NCBI GenBank assembly: GCA_937875615.1
Contig: CALNBU010000536.1
Span: 1 to 13,672, forward strand
Direction: 5' to 3'
DNA length: 13,672 bases
Origin: an uncultured Archangium sp.
GTDB lineage: Bacteria; Myxococcota; Myxococcia; Myxococcales; Myxococcaceae
Shown here: one piece after another, positions 7,884-13,672 of the stretch
Numbering within the stretch: position 1 is the stretch's first letter
Layout: every line of letters starts with the position of its first letter
Made by a program: the position numbers and the translations under genes
The notes under the pieces: model-generated
The model's input: only the letters and a program-made list of their open reading frames with translations
Database searches by the model: none
What the model was told of the DNA's origin: nothing

Positions 7884-10800
7884 ATGACGTTGCGAAGACT
7901 CTGGCTCCTGGTGGTGCTCTCCGGTTGTCCTCAGGTGTCCATCCCGGAGGACGGAGGCGCGCAGCCTCGCGACGCGGGCGCTTTCGATGCCGGTGCGGGC
8001 GATGCGGGCCTGCCGCCGGACGGTGGAGGGTTCGAGATCGACGCCGGCGTCGACGGCGGCACCGAGGTCCCCTTCGAGTGGCCGGTGCCGGTGGGGCCCA
8101 TCACCATCACGCCCTCGCCGCACTGGAAGCTCCGCATCAGCGGCCACGACGACGCCTTCGCGGGCGGCGATGGGCAGCGGGGGAAGTGGGTGAAGTTCAC
8201 GGTGCTGATGCGGGACCCTTCCCGGGTCTACTTCCAGGACAGCAACGAGTACCCCTTTCACATCGAGTTCGCGACGGCGCACCTCGACCCCTTCATGGGC
8301 ATGACGCGCGCGCAGTTCGAGGCGGTGTCGCTGCACGAGGCGGGGCAGGAGGCCATCACCGGCGCGGTGCTCTTCCCGCCCATGAATCAGGTGGCGGAGC
8401 TGGGCATTCAGCTGGTGCGCCGCGACGCGTACCGCAAGGAGATGGTGAAGATCGTCTTCGACCTGGTGCGCGACAGCATCGATGACGCGGCGGCCGACGA
8501 CTTCTACATGCCCACCTTCGAGCAGCAGTCGGCGGCGCTGCGCGACAAGCCCTGGCTGGAGGCGCGGGAGGTGAAGGTCAGCGGGCCCGACCGCTGGACG
8601 AACGGCGCGCATTGCTACGCCCCGGGCTGGGCGGTGGGTCGGCTGGTGCGGGTGGCCCCCCAGGACATCGAGACCGCCTACCGGGACGGCGCGCTGACCG
8701 CGGCCGACGTGCTGCTCACCGACGGGGTGCCCGCCGAGCTGCCCCCGCTCGCGGGCATCGTCACCACCCGGCCTGCCACCCCGAGCTCCCACGTCGCCAT
8801 TCTCGCCAACACGTGGGGCATCCCGTTCGTCTACGCGCCGCTGGCGCAGCAGCAGGCGCTGCTGGCCTCGCTCGAAGGGAAGAAGGTGGTGCTCGACCTG
8901 TCGATGTCCGGCGGCGCGGAGCGCTGTCAGCTCGACGTCTTCGCGCTCGACCCGGCGACCTCCAGCGCGGTCGAGGCGGAGCTGCTGTCGCTGCGGCAGC
9001 CCTCGCCGCTCAACCTCACCCCGAAGCAGTCGCAGGGCGGGTTCTCGGTGAGCGTCGACGGGCTGGGCCCGGCGGATCTGCGCTTCGTGGGCGGCAAGGC
9101 GGCCAACTTCGGGGTCCTGCGCGCCGCCGTGCCCGACAACGCCTACCAGGCGGTGGCGTTCACCTTCGACCTCTGGGACGACGCCATGGCGCAGCCGGTG
9201 CCCGGTGGCCGTACGCTGGGCGAGGAGATCGCCTCGCGGCTCCAGGGACACCAGAGCTACCCGCCGGCGGATCTCTTCGCGCTCAAGCAGGCGCTGGCCG
9301 GTGTGCGCAGCCTCATCCGTGAGCACGCCTCTTTCTCGCCCGCCGCCGACGCCGCGGTGCGCGCGGCGTTGCAGCCCTTCGACCCGCTCCGGAAGATCCG
9401 CTTCCGCTCGTCGACCAACGTCGAAGACACCGACGACTTCACCGGGGCGGGGCTCTACGACAGCTACAGCGGATGCTTCGCCGATGACACCGACGGCGAC
9501 ACCAGCGGGCCCAGCGCGTGCGATGCGCAGGAGCCGCAGGAACGCGGGGTCTTCCGCGCGCTGCGCCGCGTGTACGGCAGCTTCTACAATGACAACGCCT
9601 ACCTCGAGCGGCTGCGCCACGCCGTGGTGGAGGCGCAGGTAGGGATGGCCGTGCTGGTGCACTACTCGGTGCCGGACCCCACCGAGCAGGCGAACGGCGT
9701 CATCGAGTGGTCGTCGAGCGGCTTCAGCTTCTCTCACACCCTGGTGGTGACGCAGCCGGGCGCGCAGTCGGTCACCAACCCCGAAGGTGAAGCGCAGCCG
9801 GAGGTGGTGGACATCAGCACCTTCGGGGGGAACGCCTACATCCACAAGCAGCGCGACGCCTCGCTGGTGCCGCTGGGCGCCTGGGTGATGGACTCACCCA
9901 CCGACTACGAGGAGCTCAATCGGCTCGTAAACCTGGTGGCGGAGGCCTACCGCGCCACGGTGCCCACCGGCCCGCTGAAGCTCGATCTGGAGTTCAAGAA
10001 GATTGCGCCGGGCAAGCTGTGGCTCAAGCAGGTGCGGCGGCTGCCTCAGCGCACCGCCGCGTCGGTGACGCCCTTCGTGTTGAACCGGCCGGCGCGGGTG
10101 TGCGCGTTTCAGGGTGAGTACGGCGACGTGCTGGGGATCCACCGCAACAAGGTGCGCTTCACGTTCTCCACGCGCAACGTCCGCCTCACCGCCGCGGAGC
10201 GGACGCAGAGCCTGTTCGGGGTCTCTGCGCTGCGCTTCCCGGAGAGCTGGGGGCAGGGGCTCCTGGAGGGGGCGCCGTCGGGTTGGCCCGACGCCGCCCA
10301 CGACGTGCAGGGCGACCAGGTGAGCGACAGCTTCAGCGTCGGTGGTCCCGCACGCACCCTGAGCATCACCACCGAGCTGCCTCAGCAGCTGCCGCTGGAC
10401 CGGGCGCCGGTCATCTCGCAGCCGCAGCTCTTTCTCCTCGCCCGCTACGCGGCGCCTCAGCCGGCCCTCGACTACCAGGGTGACATCGGCGTCACCTCCG
10501 AGGAGTCGGTGCGGTTGAGCGCCTGTGAAGACGAACTCGCGCCCGACGCCGTGCTGCTGCCGCAGCGTCGCGACGTCACCGGACCTGACGGCCTGCAGGT
10601 GTCCACGCGCTTCTTCTGGCCGTCGCCGCCGGATGGCGCCGTGGCCGGGTACACCGCGCCGCTGGCGAAGTGGGAGCGCACCGAGCTCATCGGGCTCACC
10701 ACCACGCCGCTGGTGCTGACCGAGCCGCTCGCGCAGACCTACCGGCCACAGCACCACAACTTCTCCGAGGACTTCGTGTTCGACCCGCTGGCGGACGCGG

Positions 10801-10928
10801 CCACCACCGCGGCGCAGCGCACCGAGCTCGAGGCCAGAGACGTGCGCTGGCTGGTGGTGACGGGGGTGAGGGAGCTGACGCCGCGCTTCTACGCGGTGGG
10901 CTTCGACGGCAAGCTGCGAGCGCTGTGA
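7884..10928 (+). CDS. Predicted lipoprotein with swivel phospho-His domain and PPDK/PEP-synthase-type ATP-grasp domain
   Basis: The 1014-residue product starts MTLRRLWLLVVLSGC: a lipoprotein signal peptide with lipobox LSGC (Cys-15), so it should be anchored outside the inner membrane. A DAG/DGG-rich linker (about 20-50) follows, then an unrecognised domain (about 50-240). Residues 241-350 resemble the PEP-utiliser mobile domain: GIVTTRP, then SSHVAI with His-303 at the phospho-His position, and GIPFVYA. Residues 395-720 resemble the PPDK N-terminal ATP-grasp domain (PF01326): VGGKAANFG (Lys-405), RSSTNVED (508-515), DLEFK (Glu-703) and LKQVRRLP. In PEP synthase, PPDK and rifampicin phosphotransferase the ATP-grasp domain comes first; here the order is reversed and no TIM barrel is seen. 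Residues 740-1014 are unrecognised. Substrate and reaction are unknown. The frame is open upstream to 7698, but that part overlaps the tRNA and is rejected; TTG 7866 is an alternative start. It converges on the kinase gene. Confidence 0.85.
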   Translation: MTLRRLWLLVVLSGCPQVSIPEDGGAQPRDAGAFDAGAGDAGLPPDGGGFEIDAGVDGGTEVPFEWPVPVGPITITPSPHWKLRISGHDDAFAGGDGQRGKWVKFTVLMRDPSRVYFQDSNEYPFHIEFATAHLDPFMGMTRAQFEAVSLHEAGQEAITGAVLFPPMNQVAELGIQLVRRDAYRKEMVKIVFDLVRDSIDDAAADDFYMPTFEQQSAALRDKPWLEAREVKVSGPDRWTNGAHCYAPGWAVGRLVRVAPQDIETAYRDGALTAADVLLTDGVPAELPPLAGIVTTRPATPSSHVAILANTWGIPFVYAPLAQQQALLASLEGKKVVLDLSMSGGAERCQLDVFALDPATSSAVEAELLSLRQPSPLNLTPKQSQGGFSVSVDGLGPADLRFVGGKAANFGVLRAAVPDNAYQAVAFTFDLWDDAMAQPVPGGRTLGEEIASRLQGHQSYPPADLFALKQALAGVRSLIREHASFSPAADAAVRAALQPFDPLRKIRFRSSTNVEDTDDFTGAGLYDSYSGCFADDTDGDTSGPSACDAQEPQERGVFRALRRVYGSFYNDNAYLERLRHAVVEAQVGMAVLVHYSVPDPTEQANGVIEWSSSGFSFSHTLVVTQPGAQSVTNPEGEAQPEVVDISTFGGNAYIHKQRDASLVPLGAWVMDSPTDYEELNRLVNLVAEAYRATVPTGPLKLDLEFKKIAPGKLWLKQVRRLPQRTAASVTPFVLNRPARVCAFQGEYGDVLGIHRNKVRFTFSTRNVRLTAAERTQSLFGVSALRFPESWGQGLLEGAPSGWPDAAHDVQGDQVSDSFSVGGPARTLSITTELPQQLPLDRAPVISQPQLFLLARYAAPQPALDYQGDIGVTSEESVRLSACEDELAPDAVLLPQRRDVTGPDGLQVSTRFFWPSPPDGAVAGYTAPLAKWERTELIGLTTTPLVLTEPLAQTYRPQHHNFSEDFVFDPLADAATTAAQRTELEARDVRWLVVTGVRELTPRFYAVGFDGKLRAL

Positions 10929-10934
10929 GCCGCG

Positions 10935-11834
10935 TCAGTCGCTGGTGCCGAACAGGCCGCGCACCATGGCCGAGATGGCCAGCGGGGTGCCCACGCGCTC
11001 GTCGTAGAGCGGGGCCAGCTCGTCCGCGAATTCCCGCGCGGTGGTGAAGCGCATCGCGGGGTCGAGATCGAACGCGCGCGCGATGAGCCCCTCCACCACC
11101 GGCGGCGCCTCCGGGCGCAGCTCGCGCACCGGCGCGTAGCGGGCGGCGCGGATGGCCTCGAAGACCTCCCGCGAGGTCTTGCCCACGAAGGGGCGATGCA
11201 GGGTGAGCAGCTCGTACAGCGTCACCCCCACCGCCCACAGGTCGATGGTGGCGTCGAGGCGGCCGGAGATGGCCTCCGGCGAAAGGTAGAAGGGCTTGCC
11301 CATCACCTGGTCCGGGCCCACCTCGATGAAGCTGCGGGCCACGCCGAAGTCCCCCAGCACCAGCGTCCCGGTGCGCGAGACGAAGAAGTTCGACGGCGAG
11401 ACATCGCAGTGCACGATGTTGAGCGCCTTGCCGGTGGGGCCCTTCGCGTGGTGCGCGTAGTCGAGCGCGTCGAGCAGCGCGCGCGCCAGGTACAGCGCGA
11501 AGTCGATGGGCCAGGGCACCTTCTTCGCGCGGCAGCGCTTGAGGATCTGGGCCACGTCGCGCCCGTCGATGAAGTCCATCACGATGAAGATGTCGTCGGC
11601 GTCGTGACCGACGTCGAGCACGTCGACGATGTTCGGGTGATGGAGGTGCCGAGACAGCTCCGCCTCGGCGGTGAACAGGCGCACGGCCTCTTCATCTTCG
11701 CGGAGCGCGGGGAGCAGGCGCTTGAGCGCGAGCTCCCGGCCCGCGTAGCGGCCGCCGGTGGCCTTCACCAGGAATACCTCCGCCATGCCGCCGCGGCCCA
11801 GCAACCGGAGGATCTCGTAGTTGCCGGTGGCCAC
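10935..11834 (-). CDS. Hanks-type serine/threonine protein kinase (soluble, non-RD)
   Basis: The product is a 299-residue kinase consisting of little more than the catalytic domain. It has no membrane segment and no PASTA or other sensor domain, so it should be cytoplasmic. Visible motifs: glycine loop GRGGMAEV (13-20), ATP-anchoring Lys-38 in ALKRL, catalytic HCDVSPSN (Asp-144, Asn-149), DFG (162-164), then SPEA in place of APE. The HRD arginine is Cys-143, making it a non-RD kinase that probably does not need activation-loop phosphorylation. The start is GTG 11834. The TPR gene ends 3 bases upstream in the same frame (TGA, ACC, GTG), so coupling is likely and the TPR protein may be its partner. 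It converges with the lipoprotein gene, with 6 bases between the two stops. The target is unknown. Confidence 0.95.
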   Translation of the reverse strand: MATGNYEILRLLGRGGMAEVFLVKATGGRYAGRELALKRLLPALREDEEAVRLFTAEAELSRHLHHPNIVDVLDVGHDADDIFIVMDFIDGRDVAQILKRCRAKKVPWPIDFALYLARALLDALDYAHHAKGPTGKALNIVHCDVSPSNFFVSRTGTLVLGDFGVARSFIEVGPDQVMGKPFYLSPEAISGRLDATIDLWAVGVTLYELLTLHRPFVGKTSREVFEAIRAARYAPVRELRPEAPPVVEGLIARAFDLDPAMRFTTAREFADELAPLYDERVGTPLAISAMVRGLFGTSD

Positions 11835-11837
11835 GGT

Positions 11838-12704
11838 TCATCTCTTCTTGCGCAGCTGGATCTGCACCTCGCCGGAGAAGCGACGGAACGCGGGATCAGG
11901 GCGCAGCGGCTCGAGGTCGATGTCGTGCTCGATCTGCTCGATGAAGTCGGCGGCGCCGCCCAGCTTGACCGCGGCGCGCAGCGCGTCGATGGCCTCGGCG
12001 TTGCGCTTGAGCGCCGCGAGCGCGCAGGCGCGGTTGTAGTGGACCTGGGCCACGCGACTGCGGGGCAGCTTCCGGCTCTCCGCCACCAGCTGCGCCTTCT
12101 CGTACCAGGGGAGCGCCAGCTCCGCGTGGCCGAGGCGGAACTCGGCGATGCCCACGCCCAGCAACCCCTCCCAGCGCGAGTCGTCGAGCTCGATGGCCTC
12201 GGCGAACTTGTCGCGCGCGGCCTCGTAGTTCTGCAGCTCGAGCATCACGTTCGCCGAGAGGATGGCCTCCGCGGAGTACTGCGCGGCCTCGGTCTTCGAG
12301 AGCCGGCGGGCGGCGCGCTGGGCCTCCTCGGGCGTCGCCGGTCGCATCACCAGGGGGTTGGCCTTCACCGCGGGCGAGCGGCACCCCGGCGCGAAGCGGA
12401 GGTGCCCGCTGAGCCGGGCGGTGCTGTCGTCGGCCACCGCCAGCCAGGGGTAGAGCTGGTTGGCGCCGCAGCTCGAGCCCTCCTGGCAGACCAGCACGGT
12501 GCCGGTGAAGGTGTTGCCCTCCCACGCGCCGGACAGCAGCGTGCTGTTGGCGGGGAGCGGGCAGCGGCCGCCGGTCTTCAGTCGTCCGGTCACCTTGTTG
12601 TCGACGGTGGTGAGCTCCACCACGCCGAGCTCTCCGATGGCGTAGTAGCCGTTGGGAAGCACGGCGAGCAGGTGAGCGGTCAGCGCGGCAGCCAGAGGGA
12701 ACAT
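11838..12704 (-). CDS. TPR-repeat protein with hydrophobic N-terminus
   Basis: This 288-residue protein has two parts. The N-terminus, MFPLAAALTAHLLAVL, is hydrophobic and may be a signal peptide or anchor, though it lacks the usual basic residues. Residues about 17-120 are predicted beta-rich, with four Cys (in GGRCPLP, LVCQEG, SSCGAN and PGCRSP) that could form disulfides after export. Residues about 135-260 hold about three TPR helix pairs, for example LQNYEAARDKFAEAIEL, FRLGHAELALPWYEKA and LKRNAEAIDALRAAVKL, which are protein-protein contact modules. ATG 12704 has no clear Shine-Dalgarno sequence. It lies 42 bases downstream of the cysteine desulfurase gene and 3 bases upstream of the kinase, in the kinase's own reading frame. 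I do not recognise a named family; scaffold or partner of the kinase is inference. Confidence 0.85.
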   Translation of the reverse strand: MFPLAAALTAHLLAVLPNGYYAIGELGVVELTTVDNKVTGRLKTGGRCPLPANSTLLSGAWEGNTFTGTVLVCQEGSSCGANQLYPWLAVADDSTARLSGHLRFAPGCRSPAVKANPLVMRPATPEEAQRAARRLSKTEAAQYSAEAILSANVMLELQNYEAARDKFAEAIELDDSRWEGLLGVGIAEFRLGHAELALPWYEKAQLVAESRKLPRSRVAQVHYNRACALAALKRNAEAIDALRAAVKLGGAADFIEQIEHDIDLEPLRPDPAFRRFSGEVQIQLRKKR

Positions 12705-12746
12705 CAGAAGGAGCGGCAGGTTACCACGCCCGCGGGCGCGACGGCC

Positions 12747-13672
12747 CTACTCTCGGTGGGCGGGCACCAGCCGGCGGAGCGCGTCGACGGTGCGCTCCAG
12801 CTCGGTCCAGGTGGTGGCGGCGCCGAAGGAGAAGCGCAGCGAGCCGTGGGCCTGCGCGGGCGTGCGGCCCTGGGCCAGCAGCACGTGGGAAGGCGAGAGC
12901 GAGCCGGAGGCGCAGGCGGCGCCGGTGGAGACGCAGATGCCCTCGAGGTCGAGCGCGATGAGCAGGGCCTCGCCGTCGACGCCGGGGAACCACAGGTTGC
13001 TGGTGTTGCCGACGCGCGGCGCGGTGCCGTTGCGCTCCACGTCGGGCAGGGCCTCGCGCACCGCGGCCTCGAAGCGATCCCTGAGCGCCGTCAGCTCCGG
13101 CGTCGGCTGCGCCAGCCGCAGCGCCAGGGCCATGGCCCGGGCCAGCGGCACTGAGGGTGTTCCGCCGCGGCGACCGTTCTCCTGATGCCCGGGGGTGACG
13201 CCGGCCAGGTCCACCCCGCGCCGGTTGAAGAGCACCCCCACGCCCGCAGGGCCGCCCAGCTTGTGGGCCGAGAGGCTGAGGAGCTCCGCGGGGACCTCGC
13301 GCAGGGAGGCCTCCAGCTTTCCGAAGGCCTGCACCGCGTCGCAGTGGAAGGTGATGCCGCGCTCGGCGCAGGCCCGGGCCAGCTCCGGTGCGGGCTGCGC
13401 CACGCCGGTCTCGTTGTTCACCCACTGCACCGAGCAGAGCGCGGTCGCGGGCGTGAGCGCCTCCAGCAGGGCGTCGAGCGGCACCCGGCCGTCTGGAGAC
13501 GGGGCGAGGCGCAGCACCTCCGCGCCGTCCTGCTCGAGGCGCGCGACCGCGCCCAGCACCGAGGGGTGCTCGATGGCGGTGGTCACCACGCGCCGCCGGG
13601 CGGTGTCTCTCCGCGCGCGCCAGGCGCCCAGCAGCGCGATGGCGGAGGCCTCGCTGCCGGAGCCGGTGAAGA
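12747..13672 (-). CDS. Cysteine desulfurase, class V aminotransferase (N-terminus outside window)
   Basis: Cysteine desulfurases of the NifS/IscS family are PLP enzymes that take sulfur from cysteine, passing it on as a persulfide for Fe-S clusters or thiolated tRNA. The visible 308 residues enter at FTGSGSEASAIAL, matching the family's FTSGGTEANN, so about 75 N-terminal residues should lie beyond the right edge. PLP contacts seen are TAIEHPSV, NNETGV, CDAVQAFGK and the Schiff-base lysine in SAHKLGG (codon 13260-13262). The C-terminal loop STGAACASGSLSPSHVL carries the catalytic Cys (codon 12912-12914). The product ends RRLVPAHRE at TAG 12747. No IscR, IscU or SufC-type gene is visible next to it; the downstream genes are a TPR protein and a kinase. 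IscS, NifS and a stand-alone paralogue cannot be told apart here. Confidence 0.95.
   Translation of the reverse strand, partial: FTGSGSEASAIALLGAWRARRDTARRRVVTTAIEHPSVLGAVARLEQDGAEVLRLAPSPDGRVPLDALLEALTPATALCSVQWVNNETGVAQPAPELARACAERGITFHCDAVQAFGKLEASLREVPAELLSLSAHKLGGPAGVGVLFNRRGVDLAGVTPGHQENGRRGGTPSVPLARAMALALRLAQPTPELTALRDRFEAAVREALPDVERNGTAPRVGNTSNLWFPGVDGEALLIALDLEGICVSTGAACASGSLSPSHVLLAQGRTPAQAHGSLRFSFGAATTWTELERTVDALRRLVPAHRE

Overview
The window is very GC-rich, with GC-ending codons throughout. It looks like chromosomal DNA of a myxobacterium (Myxococcota, probably Myxococcales). Three features point that way: a secreted enzyme ending in a MYXO-CTERM-type tail (Gly-Cys-Gly-Cys, a hydrophobic stretch, then a run of Arg), lipoprotein and envelope linkers rich in Asp-Ala-Gly and Asp-Gly-Gly, and a soluble Hanks-type Ser/Thr kinase. 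The species cannot be named from the sequence alone.

Layout. (1) 1-1170, minus: the N-terminal half of a UvrA-like twin-ABC ATPase, cut by the left edge. (2) 1313-4099, plus: a secreted cell-wall amidase in which a golvesin/xanthan-lyase-type domain splits the catalytic domain, followed by FN3, an alpha/beta domain and a MYXO-CTERM anchor. (3) 4227-7572, plus: a compact glycolytic operon gap-pgk-tpiA followed by secG. The secG reading frame is broken between its two membrane segments. (4) 7658-7794: tRNA-Leu(GAG) with its own rho-independent terminator. (5) 7884-10928, plus: a large predicted lipoprotein carrying a PEP-utiliser phospho-histidine (swivel) domain placed before a PPDK/PEP-synthase-type ATP-grasp domain, the reverse of the usual order. 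A long imperfect hairpin precedes it. (6) Minus strand from the right edge: a class V cysteine desulfurase (N-terminus outside the window), a TPR protein with a hydrophobic N-terminus, and a Ser/Thr kinase. The TPR and kinase genes lie in the same reading frame, separated only by a stop codon and one further codon.

How the genes work together. gap, pgk and tpiA encode three consecutive steps of lower glycolysis/gluconeogenesis and are almost certainly co-transcribed; secG commonly follows tpiA in bacteria. The TPR-kinase pair looks like one translationally coupled unit. The lipoprotein and the amidase are envelope proteins of this lineage with no visible link to their neighbours. No CRISPR array, insertion sequence, phage gene or attachment site was seen. 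The most unusual items are the swivel-first lipoprotein, the nested amidase, the broken secG and the in-frame TPR/kinase junction.
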